Shown one piece after another: positions 12,201-27,200 of a stretch of 64,000 nt of DNA. The position numbers and the translations under genes are program-made. The DNA comes from Cylicocyclus nassatus (taxonomy: Eukaryota > Nematoda > Chromadorea > Rhabditida > Strongylidae): the NCBI GenBank assembly GCA_958299035.1, contig CATQJL010000316.1, forward strand, positions 48,729,585-48,793,584, written 5' to 3'. Numbering within the stretch: the first letter of the stretch is position 1; every line of letters starts with the position of its first letter. The notes below the pieces were generated by a model. It was not told the origin of the DNA. It was given only the letters and a program-made list of their open reading frames with translations, and ran no database searches.

Positions 12201-15200
12201 ATTTCATGCAGTAGTTAGAGTAGTATACTTGAAAGTGGGTTAATTCCGGCGTTTGACCTACAAGCACTCAAACCCAGATCTAGGTTAACGGATGAACATA
12301 TGACATGTCTGGAGATCAGCTGATAGCGCGAATAAGCTATCTGTAGAACAGCTGATACTTTTGCGAAACTGTATGGCATTTATGTGAATGAGATAACATC
12401 ATGAAAATGTTTTGCTGGCAAAGTGCCATCAGTGTGCCATTCCGTCCAGGGCTCGGCACGAGGTGGCTAGATGAAAATGGAAAAAACGAAGTCCCCCTTG
12501 ACTTTTGGGAATTTTTACGAAGTCCCCTTTGACCCTCAACCAAATTTCCTCTAAAAACCTGAAAAATTCCTCAAAATCCCCCAAAAAACGAAACGTCGAC
12601 TAAAAAAAAGGTCGCCCATTTTTCCGTGTCTCTTCGGTCACAAAAACGAAACCCCCTTTGCTTTTCGTCCCAAAAAACGATACCAGCTGGCTTACAAGCC
12701 ACCTGTGCCGAGCCGTGATTCCGTCTAGTAATCTCCACGTAAGTGGATGATAGACAAGAGGTCATTTTTGAAGATGAAGGGTGGAAGTATTTCACAGTCA
12801 ACTCCCCTTGACGATGATGTTCTTACTTCGCAATGGATGATTGCTGTGCACTTCGTGCTAGCTGCTTAAACGGCCTTTCTTTTCAGGAAGAGAATTTTTT
12901 CAACAAGCAGCTTTCTGCTTGTTGTAGACCATTTATATTCGCAGAGAATCTACTCATTTTGTATAACCTCTTTGATTAATTCTCTTTTTCATTCTGTTAA
13001 TTTTCTATCGAAAAGTTGCGAACACTGAGCACCATTTTATTTTGAGATTGGCTCAGAATATGAATTCGCTATTTAGAAGACGACAATAAAAACACTACCG
13101 TGGATTATGGGCACGATTGCAACCATATATTAGTTTGTGCGTCAGTGTACTGACTAGTTCCATAACACCTACCATAAGGTTGAAATCGTCCTTAGTAGAG
13201 ATTAACCATAACAAACCCGTTGGCAAGGTAGTAGTCAGCTGCAGCTACTGCACTTACTAACCTAACCCAGTGGATATAACCTTATATTCTATTCTGTGGG
13301 TCTCTAAGGTAGATTCTGATTCCCAGTTTATGCTGAACCAGTCCGAAGCGCCGCTTCGCGGCGCTCCGGACTGGCTGTGTGTGTGAAGTGGGATATGACT
13401 CTCAAAGTTAGAGCGTGGAAACCTTTTCTCCTCCAAAAGTATGGCGATTTCTCAGACACTTAACAAATTCGGAGATCATCAAAGTTAAATGTCAGGATCT
13501 CCTGCTTTAAATGGTTTCCCAAGTTACATCATTAACCAAAGTGATGAATTATCGCTTCCTCTCAGCTTGCTTTGCAACTCGCGTTCTATTGTCATTCCTG
13601 AGTTCTGAGCCAAACTGCCCCCCCCCAACTCGTTTTCATCCAAATGTTTCCTTTATAAACCGCCGAAACTACCGATCTTTTCTCGCATTTTCAAATCCTT
13701 TTGATCTTACTTAATCGCTTTCGAATCTAGCTCCAAAGATGAGTTGAGAAAATGCGCCACCTTACACCTTTAAAGTCTGTGCACCGAATCAGGCTAAAAT
13801 TGATGTGATGAGCTGCGCAACGCAAAGATTCTGCATCATGTCTGCGGCGTTTGGACTTGTCCATTCCCACTTTCATTGAACCCTCCTGCCATGCGAAATG
13901 CAGCGCAAGCCCTAACCGTTGGTGTGCGGTTTTGAGCCAAAGTTTCAGCGTTATCACCATAAACTATAGCTGCCAAAGTTGCTCATTCCCACATTTGCGA
14001 AATTCCTCGGATACTCTCAAATTTTCACATCCTAAAGTTTTCTGACCAAAGTGGCCGTCACAAACCCGGCAAGCTTTTCCCAGCTATGTACATTTTCATG
14101 GCTGTTTTCACCCGGGGCTCTGCTCTCCTCATCGACTGTCCCTACGAACTACCTTAGAAGGCCCATATGAAAAGCTGGGGTGAAGTAAGCGACGTCCCTT
14201 GTCATAAAAGGGCCGCGGGCGAACACTGCTATGCTTTTCATCATTGGGGACGCCGCTTCTTTTTTTGCCACTGGGAGGATTTTCATATGGGCCTCAAAGT
14301 AACTCTTTGCGAGATTTCAGCAAGAGGAGGATTCAACTCAGCGCACTTGAATGCATTTAGCCAAAATTCTAACTTACTATTATGTAATTTCCTAAATGAA
14401 AAAACCTCCCTTCCGCCTCACGAAATATGCTTTAAAAAATTCTAATGCCAGGGCTCGCGTTCGCGTCTTATATGGGCTTTCCAAATTGTTCAACAATCTG
14501 GAAAGCCTTCCATATAAGACGCCCATTTAGGACTATAAATTCCACCCGAAATGCTCTAAAGCGCACCCATTTTCCAACTCATCTTGGTAGGCTATTGACT
14601 CGAATTCCGTAAAGAGAGCTAGTATTGAAGCGTATATCCAATTTAAGCTGTTCATTCAAGCAAATCACCGCTGTCTATACAATTTTGAGGTAGTGCAGTG
14701 TTCTGACAAAATTGCACTTAAAAGCTACATGTTCCTGAGGTTAGCGAGGGTTGAGTTGATGGTTAGTGAAGCGTCCCTTTCTTTCCATCTCTTTTGTTCA
14801 CAACTGGTATATTGATAGCAGACAGACAGCGTGTAGCTCTTTTCAAAACTTCTCTCACGATCACAGTAACTTTTACAGTTTTTTTTTTGAAATTTTCAGT
14901 CTTTGGATTAATTTAAAATCTTGAGATGAAGTGTTCTCTTAGAACCTGCATTGCTTGCCAAGTGAGCTTTTTGCAAAACGTTTAGTGTTTCAAGGCAATT
15001 CGCATCACCATGTTTTTTCATCACTTAGTGGATAACAATTTGGAAAGTTTGCACAGTATTGATGTTTAACTATTTTCTCAAATAGGTTCGATTTTCACAG
15101 TGAGTTTAAGGAATTTTTCACGTGAAGATATGTTCAGCATGCTTCATTCGCTTCTTTTGCTTCATTCTTGTGGAAGGGTCTTCTCAGAGTAAAATTGGAA

Positions 15201-18200
15201 AATTTTTAATGAGATACGTTTGGTAATAAGACAAAAATGGAATGGTGCACAATAGGAAAATGGACAATGAGTGATATGATTTTGCTTGATTTTTAAGGGA
15301 AGGTTCAATTTTGAGATTTGTTTTTGCATGTAGATACGTTTAGTGGTAAAAACAGTGATGATGTGGTGCACTGATTAAGAAAGAATTGAGGAGATGTAAT
15401 GCAGATATCAATGTTAAGTATTATCACCGACCTGAAGATGCTATCCGACGTTTGCTTATTTTCACAAATGAATAAAGCAAAATGTAAGGCGGTTGAAATA
15501 AACGACCGCTAACAGCGTTGTAGGCGACGGAATTGGGGTTGCATTTAGCTTGACGTCGTGATAAACATCAAGGAAGCAGACGGAACACGAAGATGGCACA
15601 AAACATCATACCATTGATGACGTCATAGGTTGCACTTAGGTTGAGTTGTAACGGTAAACAGTATGGAAGCGGGCGAAAGTGCAAGAATTAACTCAGAGAT
15701 CTGGGCAAACATTCTTCGCCGTTTGTTGACGTCGCATGGTCCCCCCTGCGCTTTATTATAGGGTATGATACTAACCTTATATTCTATTCTGTGGGTCTCT
15801 AAGGTAGATTCTGATTCCCAGTTTATGCTGAATACGACCCTTTAGTTTTGCAATACCGCATCCGCTTGTCGGGTTAAATTTTTTCTCAAACATAAACACA
15901 TTGTCTTTTTGGTGCTCGTTGAGTGGTCACATTTTGAGAACTTCCTACTTTGCCTTGGATGGAGCTTCCACGTACTATTGTGAGACCTCAAGCTTTACTG
16001 AGTCGAAAGTTGTTCCTGTATTCTGCATTTGTTGATATTAGGAAGTCTTTTTGATTTCTGTGAACAAGGTCCTTGCAACTCTCTAGCCTGGTTAGATGAA
16101 TTCTTTCTTCTAGATTTTTTTTTACTGCCAACGTATAGCTTTGTTCTGGAGTCTGGAGCAAAAGGAAATGACTTTCGGTCGAAAACATTCTGAAACGTGT
16201 CCCAAAACAGCTGTATCTGCTGTGAAAGTTCAGCGCTGATCAGTAAAACTTTCCTTTCCCGTCATGCTATTTCGGATTCGCAGAAGTGCATCACATGACG
16301 CGTAATTAAGGTCAGTACGGATAATTCACTTTTCGGCGATATAACAACGTCATAATGCATTTGTCGCTTTGTCATAGAGTAATGTTGATTACTTACAAGA
16401 GAAAGCGGAGCACCTGTGTAGTTTGATCCGCATTCAGTGAGTAATCACTGGTCGAGGAAATCGTACTAATCATGTTAATGTGATTTACTTTGATGGGGTA
16501 GGGCAGTGTCACGCTATCAGCTTTACTAGAATGAGAAATTACTTGTTCATGTTGAGATTGTGGATTTATTCGCTTTTACTACTTGAATTTTGAGTGAAAG
16601 CTGATACATCGGCTCTAAGAGGTGGGAAGATGAGTTGAAAGTTGTCGTTGATACCCTGATGAGAACTCCTATGTTTCTAATTGTCAGTCGTTAAGTTTCC
16701 TGTAATTGGTCACTTCATGAAGCGTGTGCGAGTTTTTTGTAGTATTATATGAATCTGCACATGGCGGGCAACTTAGGCTCCTTACTAGTAATTTGTATTT
16801 GAAATCATTCATGGTGGAACTGCTGAAATGTGTACAACTGGTGTTTATCCAATCAAGCGAAAAGAAAGGAAAACAAGAGAATTTATTGGAAAAACGGATT
16901 CTAACCGTAAAGTAGATCGCGTGTTGTGCGTTACGCGTTGAGTTACGAATGGCTTAACTTTGTATGTGTAGGTTTTTTGTGATGAAGCTGGGATTTTCAT
17001 TGCGTCTTCCGTTTTGACTCATCGTCATGTGTAGTTATTTCACCACTGAAAATGTTGTCAACTAGTGGCCTAAGGCTCGGTACCAGAAACCTTTGCATGA
17101 AGCCCTCGTTGTCTTTGTGAAGATTTACGACATACTTTATGAGGTCACAGAGACAAAAGCGGAGGGAGGGGAAAGAAGCAGAACATTCGAACATGTTCCC
17201 TCTAGACATTTACCGTACAAGAAATTTGAGAGTTAGGCAATATTTTGCACTCAAATCGCAATTCTCTTGGGGCAAAAGTTTGGAATATGTTTTCTGAATG
17301 ATGGACGTGGCATTGTTCAAGTTTGGGCAAGCTTGTAGAAAAGTTTTTACGAAACTAATCTGGATTTCCTATGAAATTTATAAATATGATTTGGAATTGT
17401 TTTTGAACAAAAACAAAATATTAGTAGGGCTTATTCTTGCCAGTGATCCACTACTGGCTTGACTTCACCACTGTTAACTATTAAGTGCGCTGTTACCGGT
17501 ATATCGAGTAAAAGAACCGTTGATTTACTATTCATTTATCGTTTTATCAATCATCCCGTGCAGATTGCGTTGAATACTTTACCAGCCTACTGAAAAGAAA
17601 ACATAGTCACCATCTGGAGTTCTAGTCTTAGACAAAGATGGTTCTGCATGAGCGAAGCAATAGCCCCAAGGCGAAAGGTGTTCACCCTTAAGTCCACACT
17701 CCTTTTTGACGACCCGCCGTCGTGATTGCCTAGCTTCAATATAACAAATGCAGCATCAGTAATAGCAGTAAGTGGCCAGCCACAGGTTGTCGGCAACTGT
17801 TGCCAGGGTTGCGGACGTTACCTCCCAGAGAGCGTATAGCACCAGTGACTACTACGAATCTTCATAAACGGCATCGCCGGGAAATTTGGCAACAGCCTGG
17901 CAGATCACTAACAGGCAACAGCGGGAATACATCAATGCGTCGGTGACACCCTTATAAACAGCAACCAACAGCTACCAACAGCTCAACACTTATACCAGCA
18001 ACAACCATAGCAGAGATTTTGTATAGTCGCACCTTGATAGGTCAGTATTTCATGATTCTGTAAGCATATTTTTTAACTTTTCTCTGGAGGGTGCAACCCA
18101 TAAAGTAGCAAAGGTGACAAATTTGAGGCGAACTTGCCAACAAGAACCCAAGGATGCATTTTCCAAAGCAATGCAAATACACCCGCACCTAATAATCCTT

Positions 18201-21200
18201 TGTACGGGCGGTTTGAGAATGGTGGCTGCAGGAATGTTGGTGACATTTGATAGGACGGCAGCCCAAAAATAACATTGAAATCGTTCATTTCAATTTTTCA
18301 TGAAACATATTGGATTTTGTCACGTCGTCGTTACTGAAACGTGACAGTATAGCATATAACTGCGAGAATAGCGCGTGATCGTAGCCGTCATCGAAAAAAA
18401 TCGCATGTAAAAACTTCGTTTTTTGTTGCATAGTTTTTGGTCATTCCGTAAAACTACAAAAAAAAAAAACTGTCAAATAATGCAACACATTCTGGGGAAG
18501 CCGAAGTCTATGAGAAGTTCAGAAGTGGTAGAATGACCGATTCATACATATGCATTTAGGCTATTAGGTTCATGGAAAAGTCAAAAACCAAAGTATAAAT
18601 GAGTTTTCTCGGTAGTTTGACCTTTCTAAATCGTGATGTGTTGATATTCGTTGCTGTTCTCAAAATCTTTGGCTTCATAGGCATTGTAAATTTCTGCTTT
18701 GTTTTGCCCTTTTTCGCCTAGTGAGATTATGCCGCGTATTCATGAGATCACATTGTGAGAAGTTTGTACTTGTTCTATGCTAATACATGCTACCACAAAA
18801 TCAGTTCCTTTCATACGTATAACTGTTGATTCAAAATTTGAAGTTCTCGAGAAATTGATTACGTCAAAACCATACGTCAGATCTTTTTTTGGTAGAAGTT
18901 CGTGATAGTTCGGCCAATTGAAATTTTTGGTCTCATTGTCAGGCTTGGAAGGCACGGTATTGTGACTATTGTGCAACTACAATATTGTACAAGTTAGGGC
19001 AGATGTAGGTGGTGGATGAACATATGGTTGTTAAGATATTCCTTTGTTTTCTTCACAAATTTCATCAAAAGAAGAGGTAACAGCTCAAATCACGGTACGC
19101 GAGTTTTTACTGTGAGTAATCTTACGGTTCACTCATGAAAGTCTGCGAGTAATTGTCATATTCATAGCTGTTTCTTCATACTAAGGAAACTGTTGTCTAG
19201 GCTTCTGTTTTCTTGATGTTGGGGGTTGAAGATATAACAGCCAAAATTAGAGCAAATTTCGCAGGACAAATTTTGCGATTTTAGCTGTTTCGGCAATCAT
19301 ATTCTTTCTAATTCGTTCAACAAAAAACTGTGTCCATTTTTATGTTTAATCATACGAGAGTTATGTTGTGGACTTCGAGGTGTGGGGACGAAGTTGGTGC
19401 ATGGAGTGAGTTCGTTATTTACGAATACATCGGGGACAGGGTACTGACACAAGTGGGGCATGGGACAATTGGTACGTCCACCCAGATTCTCGACTTCCAT
19501 ATTTTTCGTTCCGAGGCCTTCTCATGTCCCTGGTTCCGAATTTGAAGTCGAGAATCCGCGCCGACAATCCCCGTTTTGGAGAACCCGCAGGACGATCTGA
19601 ACGGTGTTTGGTTCGGCGGGCATTACTGGAGGGGGCGTGCTTAGGGATTTTCTATTCTCTTCGTTGGTCCGGAGCGATTTTCTCGCTTCGAAGCGAGATT
19701 TTGCGCCGCGACTTGAGCATTCGATTACATGGCCCCGCTCTCGTATGCTGTCAAAAGCTCAAGATCCCTAACTTATGGTGGAGGTGCCTTTTAGGGAGTG
19801 GTGTTACCTATAGTCGACCACTACCATGTAGGTTCCTAAGGTCTCGAAGGAATAAAGCATAAAGCTCAGCAAAGTGCATATTATAAGTTTTTTAATAGAT
19901 AGCGGTTGAAAAAGCTTACAGCTGAAAACTTTACTTGATCTGACCATATCAGTCTCTGTTCTATGGGACTTGGCAACTTGACTACTGATCAAAGAAGACG
20001 AGAACAATTTTCTTTTTTCTTGTTTCACCATAGCAAGAGCTTTTTTACGCTCTAAAGAAGTGATTTTTTGAAAGTACACGCTTTCTATAGTGATCAACAC
20101 TTTGGAGTTGCATTGAAGCATTACAAGTGTTTTTGCAAAAGATGGAAATTCGCAATAAAACACCACAAAGTGTTTTCAATCAGTAGATGTTTTGCTCATC
20201 ATATGGTCATGCTTTGAGGCTCCTATAGTCTTGTCATATACGTCATTCACCAGAATGTTGAAAACAAACATATGCTAAGTTTGTCTAAAGTGCTGTCACT
20301 TCTGAGCGATAGAGTCACGGAACGAATTCTTTATAGTTAGCTTTTGACAAAATCTAATAGGCTCGAAGACGAGCTGATAATGATCAGTCTACTAGTCAAA
20401 AACATCTTTATGATAGACTTTACTCTTGATAAGGGAAGTGTGTGAAACAGGATGAGATGCCTACGGTCTTGACGAGGGCTGCTATTTTGATCATATTGTT
20501 TGCATTTTGATGTAAAAGGAGATAGAGTGAAGTTTGGTACAAAGATGCGATCTTGAATATACAGCATTTCTAATTTTTTTTTGATTCGCTAATTGACGAT
20601 TTATGAGTATACTTTTGTATTACATATTACTTGACTTCTTTTCATAAAGGTGTTAGATTCAGTTTACCTTATGATCTTATCATTATATCTCTGATACCTA
20701 TAGATTCCATATCGAATCAAAAGTGAAGCGCGTCTCACAGAGCGGTACGGAGTTTGAGAACAGACTTGTGCTTGCAGAAAGGAAGAATTGCGAAAATGAG
20801 CACTGTTTGTCAAAGACGTCCTACGCCCTAGTGCTTGGGATGAACGCGACATTCTTAGCGTTGGGTTCGTTATATCAGCTGTCTTTGCATAATGAGTAAG
20901 ACAAAATCTGAGTGCTGCTCGGCTCAGCTCGGTACTAGTCACGACTTCAGTAAATTGAGATGTAAATAGTCATGCTCATATTACACTAATTCCTTGGTTT
21001 GCATGGAAGAGAGTGAGTAATACAGTCAATATCAAAGGTTTTCTCTTTGTGCAAAGAAAAACGTTGGATTTCTCTCCTTGCACGGTTGCTGAGAAAGAAA
21101 GTTAGTGGGTGAGATTGTGTTGATATCGATACAGTCATTTATGACTTTTTTCTAAATGGTAAGGATTGTAAGAAACAAGAGCAATGAAATACGTGAACAT

Positions 21201-24200
21201 GAGAAGTACAGGACTTGTTTTCATCTCCTCTTTTGGGCTGGGAATGCTTTCAAACACATGAATCCGGTAGCGCTGTACTATTTTTATTTCTCTGCTTGTA
21301 ATGTTTATTTTGAAGCGGCGGAATCGTAACGCCGACTGTTGCTATTCTAGGCATTTCTTTTTTCTGCTGTGATATCATAGCGAACAGCACGTGCCTTCTA
21401 AGCTTTAGAAGAACCATTTCTAAGAATGGAAGACAACGCTGAGCGAATAATTTGATAGCAGGACCTGTGCGGGACCTTCAGTGCTGATAAAGCCGAATTT
21501 GAGTCATTGTCCACTCCGTACACCCTCCACGCTCCGTACGCGGCTGCTAATACTGTTTTCGCTGCTGTTTTTTCGCGGTGCAGCAGAGGCCGGCACGAAT
21601 TTCCATGTTTTCGACTCCGGCCCGCCTCCTCGTAATTAATACGACGCGCCGTCATCACCCGCAGCACACTCAAGTCGAACTTGCCCGCCCGTCTAGCCTC
21701 TGATCCTTGCCGCGCCCGGACCCGCGTGCACTTCCCCCTCCACGCCCAGCTCAGAGTGCAATTGAAGTACACGTTTCATATAAGCGGCCCGAGTGCCTCC
21801 GTTCCTCGTACACACCTAGTCTCTCGCACTATCGAAGAGTCTGCTCGTAGTCATGGTGGCTCGTGACTACCCGAATCTTAGAAGAAATTATCGACCTGCC
21901 GAATGCTGTCAACTTGGCTTCTATCATCCACGACGTCTAGGTTAGTGTTGTGATAGTGATAAAGTCTTTTCGATAAGTTTATGCGATAAACTCACACAAG
22001 TACACGGAGACTGTAGTGTTTTGTATAAACGTGCACGTCTCTTACTGGGCATAATGCCAACTCATCTTGAAGCTCAAGACTCTCAGTAACTTTAGTATTT
22101 GTATATCCTCCTGCTTACTTTCTACTTACTGTTCTTCTTTCTTTTCTATTCTCCCATATCAAGATTTTGCATATGTTCTGAGTATATCATGTGAGATTTT
22201 CATCACACACTTTCTAAAACTGCTAATCATAAAATCCCTGCGTCATCGCCATTTGGTTATGCCATCCTATCAGGCGTGATAGTACATGTAAGTGAATTGA
22301 TACTCGGTCATTGTGGATGTGTGGAACTACGTCACACTCATGTAAATGCTCGTATATTGTGACGCAAAAGACTGTTGTACATAGTGTATAGCAAAATAGG
22401 CGCGAATTTATTTTCGACAGTGACTACACAGCAGAAGCTTACGGTAGCATCTATGTGTTATATGCCGATTGGTTGCTGCCGTGTGAGTGAGAGTGCTACA
22501 TTTTTTTGCAGACTCCGTGGTTACTAGGTTTGCAGCCATCAGCTCTCGGTTATATGTAGCGGGGAGTCTAACTAGAGTTCTAGATCACTTTCTTATAAAT
22601 TGCGCCTGTTCCCGTTGTGCTGCTTACTTATATCTGAGAATAATTCGTAATGAACATTCATGTCGTTGCTAAGTTTGCGGAAATGCAAACTTGTCAGGGA
22701 GACAAGCCAATTAATTGTCAACAGGAACCGGTTAGCGGTTGAGTTGCCTTCTTTGTAGGTAATGGTAACTTTATGTAGTCAAACTAAATTAGTAAAAAAA
22801 ATTTTGATTTTAGTCTACAAATTTTTGGTATTTTATGTATGGAGCTGGTCAAAGATATATATTTGGGTTCAGCAATTTTATCCTTGATAATTAAAGTCTT
22901 TCACAAGTTGCAATAATACCTTGAAGGTTTATTCGGTGGATTTTTTGGCAGTGGGCGAAAAAATCTGGGACCCGTTAGGTACTACAATTCATTCTGGGAA
23001 AATCAAAGTGAGCTATCGTGAAGCTTCATCCTTGTTTTATTTCATTTAGACTTAGTATGGCACAAATCCCATGCCTCGTTTTGACTGCAGTTTTAGTGTA
23101 CGACCTCTTTGTTTTAAAAGTGTTCGTTCCGCTGAATGAAAGCGTTTTTTTTACTATTTATACATCAGGCACTAGGCCCACTCTTTGCAACTCTGTTCAC
23201 TTCTATCTAACAAACATCTGTTTGATTCTGAAAAGAAAGTTTACATTATCTTATCACAAGTAAATCACTTTTATTTACATAGCATAGCATCGGTATCCGG
23301 CTATTTTATCAGGTTTGTGATTTCGTGCATTTTTTCAGCGCTTTCACATGACGCGGTTTTGGCTGGACGCCATGTAAATGACATCTCCGTACGAGTTCGA
23401 AAATCCAGCAAGAACAGTGCTCCTTCTTTGAGCGAGAAGGAGTTCTACAACCTTCTCATCAACAAATATCTTATGACCGATGAACAGTTGACTAGAAATG
23501 GGTAAGCCAAGGTTTTTCAGGCAATGTTTGATTTGACTCGCTCACTTCCGCTCATTCAGCTATCCTCGAGCTGTTCCTGGTGAAGAACGACTGGTATCGA
23601 TCGCGCAAAGTCACTTTGAGATATCGAAATCGCAGAAGTCGTGGGCGGCTAAAGATGGTACGCTGTTTATGTTTTTATGAATAATGGTGCATGCATCCTT
23701 ACTCAGCGATACATGTCGTCGTTGATAAGATGGGAATTATTGTGGTTGCGAAACGTGATTTCTCATTGAGTCATTGTTTTCCGTTAAATGCTGGCGCTTG
23801 CGATTTTTTTTGCATGCTATGTGAAGGTGGTGGAATATGAATGTATCCTTGGCGAAAACATAGCAGGCAGGGGTGACGCAGGGTGTGACATCTGTCAGTT
23901 TTTTCCTTAGCTTCCACGTGTCCCTGCAGTATCTAGTTTCTTATGGTTTTACGTTGGTTTGTGGTTCTCCAGTTACCATCTTTTTTCCCAGCTATCGTTT
24001 TTTGTTGTACTCAGCGAACTAGGCGTTTTTGAGGTGGATTGATAGTGCAGCACGTATAACTGAGTAGTTGTCATTTATAGTGGGGTTTTTCTTTTGCTTG
24101 ACATGCGTAGATGTGTAGAAGTCAGTGGCTGCCCGAGGAGGGGGGGGGGAATGGGTCAAGAAATCTTTTTAAAGTTACCGCAGGCTTTACAAATGTACAG

Positions 24201-27200
24201 ATGACTTGTCCATACCTGTAGATAATTCAGGTAATTTTTGGAATTTCTTAAAAATTTGGATTAGCTTCATGAAAAAATTCTTCTCGGAGGTGCAGAGGCA
24301 GCCACGCCCCCTTTTTCTAATATGTCGGCGTTATGGGTCCGCGAAATTCTATGAAGCTTCAAGAAATTTTTCGGGGTGGGTGGTAATGCCAGCACTTTCA
24401 TTCAAAAAAATTTGCTATCGTTCTCCCCGCCCCCCCCCTTCCCCCCTCTCCCACCTCTTCGAACTTTCCTGGGACCATCACTGATAAAAAGGTGTACTAA
24501 CTGATTGCGAATTTTTTTGTTTCCTATCAATATGAGTAGATTGACTTCTCCTTTGATTTTTTTGGAGAGGATTTGATTGCATCTGAATAAAAAAAAATGG
24601 CATTCTACTGTTCTATTATTCTACTGATGTTTGACTTTAATCACCAAGCTTCTTATCGCATTATTTCGCCCATTGTCATTGCCCATTGTTTTCATCCGAT
24701 TTTTTTTTCACGCTGAAATGACGTACTTCGGCAGGTGACACGTTACAACATAACCACGAGTACTTGCTGTAATTTTTTTTTTCAAAAATCACACTAGGTA
24801 CACGAAGCATTAGAGGGAGCAAGCCAATTCCTATTTCTAGCGTTTCTTCAACAAAGAAAGTGTTTATGGTTGGAGTGGCCTTTGCAAATGAAATCTATGA
24901 TTTTTATAGAGTCTTGAGCGCCGATTCCAAATCCGTTCTCCGTATCTGCTGCCCATGGACGCCGAGTTATGAGCATTTTTTGGAGCGAAAAATCGACGCT
25001 AAATTCAGAGAAAATCAAACAATACGGTTTTTCCAGGCCCAGAAATGGAGCCGTTCTAAGTAAGACTCCAGCAAATAAAATGTACTCTTAGCCCTGATAT
25101 CCGATGTGGCTCACTCTGAAGCGTGTTTGGTTTTGATCAAGCATTCATTTTTTCCAACCTATAAAACGCTCATAATTTGGCGTTTAGAGGTGCGCAGCAG
25201 ATAGCGAAGACAGATTCGGAATCAACGTTCACTACGAAATGTGTAGAACGCGTATGAAAAGGCCACTTTGATTGAAAGCACTTCCCTTAGTGATCTGAAA
25301 ATCAAAATGCAATCTTTCTCTTCAAAACCTTGTGTTCTTTTTTTGGGAAAGCAGTCTAAGATTCTCGTTTTCTTGGATGTTAATTAGTATCAATTTTTCC
25401 CATGTTTCGTAGTGAGGTCTAATGAGATAAGTTCAGATCTCGATCGATTATGTTCGCGATGTCACAAAGAGTTTCGTTTGGATCCTAAAGGAAAAGTGAT
25501 CTCAGCCGAATGCATTTACCACTACAAGGGCTTACAAAGACGTGGAGGCGAGTTCCAATTCACCCTATAACCGTCTCCTCTCATCTCTGGATCTTTTCAG
25601 GAATGCGTGGCGAATCTTACTTTGGTTGCTGTGGCGCAGACCGAACTACACCTGGTTGCTGCGTTGCAGAAGCGCATGTATCGGACACTTTGAATGCCGA
25701 AGCACTTCGCGAATTTGTCCCTACTCCGGTTTCTCAGGGTGAAGCTGATCCCAGGAACTACAAGGTTGGTAATTTGATCGTTCCTCGATTTTTTTCATTC
25801 TGCTCTCATTAAACTTCCTTCAAATAGTCTAGGAAATCATCTTCTATAGCTTTACTTGTCATCGTTGTGATCTTTGAGATTACATTAGAGTTAAAAGTCG
25901 CTACCATACCATACAGAGTGGGTTTACAAGCAGGACTGAGTGATCCGGTTCTTGCAGGTGTACGCGATGGACTGCGAAATGGTCTATGGCGTATGGGGAC
26001 CGGAACTGGCCCGTGTATCAGTCGTAGACATGGACAACAAATTGGTACTCGATCTCATTGTAAAACCTCATAACACGGTTATCGACTACAACACGCGGTT
26101 CTCTGGACTGACCGCTAATCAAGTGGAGACTTCCGAAGTGGACCTATTTGAAGTGCGTAAGCGTACAACTCATGTAGAGTGGAATCGCAATCGTTGATTG
26201 CTTTCAGGCCCAAAATCGCCTTTTCGAATTAGTGAATGAGCGAAGTATTCTCATTGGCCATAGTCTTGAGTCTGATCTGAAAGCAATGCGACTGAGACAT
26301 GAACGAGTAGTCGACACTGCGGTAGTTTTCGAACACAGGTATGTTAGCACTGCTATGAGTATCTTGGCCTGGACAATTGTTGAGAACTGGGGTTTGCTCT
26401 AATATGAGGCAAAGAAGCTGCCATAGGTCGTTTGTTGTTTTTTGGGTAGACCAGGCTTATCTCACTTAGGGCTGACCTTGTTGTTGGCTTGAATCAGCTA
26501 TATGTAAAATGCTGTAAAGCACAATGACTTCAACAAAAAATCTCGGATTTACTACTATCAGCTGAATATGTGCATTCTGTGAACTTCAAACAAGTGGTTT
26601 CAACTGTTGTTGGTAAAAAGCTAATCCTTCCCGGTTCTATGTTTTCCCAGTTGCTCTGGATTTACTTGTTTCCCGTGTAAGAACTATAGCTGAAAAGCGG
26701 CAAAAGCTGGCAATGAACAAGGTGACCATCATAGAAACAAGAATGGTGCCTTATAGCTCTACATAAGTGAAAGGTGACTGTCTCTCTGCCATTCTGTTTT
26801 TTAGCAAAGTTTGTTTTTATATTTGAATCTGAGTTATTCTGGTCAGCAGCATCGTATATAATTTTCTCTGTCCGTTTACCTTACTTTTTTTTTCAAATGC
26901 GGCGTTCATTACTAATTGCGGGCACCCCAGTCTCCCCCTCCCAGCCATCTATTCGCAACCCTGCGTATATCACAGTAAACAATTATTTGTTTTCAGGCAA
27001 GGATTCCCGTTTAAAAGAGCACTGAGGAATCTTGCAAGTGAATATTTGCAGAAGATCATACAAGAAGACGGTGGGTGTTTTTTTTTTCTTGCTTTCACTT
27101 CACGTCGGTTTACGCAGCCTCAACAATGACTTTTTAGATAGTGGGCACGATAGTCAGGAAGACTCCGCCACATGCATGAGCTTAATGTTGATGAAAGTGA

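Larger units (their letters stand above)
3938..23657 (+). other. rexo1: Elongin-A-binding-like central region of REXO1-like protein (exons 3938-4072, 11970-12096, 23339-23501, 23560-23657)
   Basis: Four exons spread over 19.7 kb encode the conserved block upstream of the exonuclease. The first gives a segment reading [20 protein letters not shown], which corresponds to the human RQRYLNLFIEECL helix. The second ([20 protein letters not shown]) matches the human EEKVAYDRS..YLNVAVNTL segment. The third and fourth carry an AVLAGRH motif and [15 protein letters not shown], matching human VVLGGR and EYLLTQDQLKENGYP. The phases are compatible throughout (0 into 11970, 1 into 23339, 2 into 23560, 1 into 25413). 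This continuity supports one gene interrupted by very large introns, not two genes. Confidence 0.85.
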
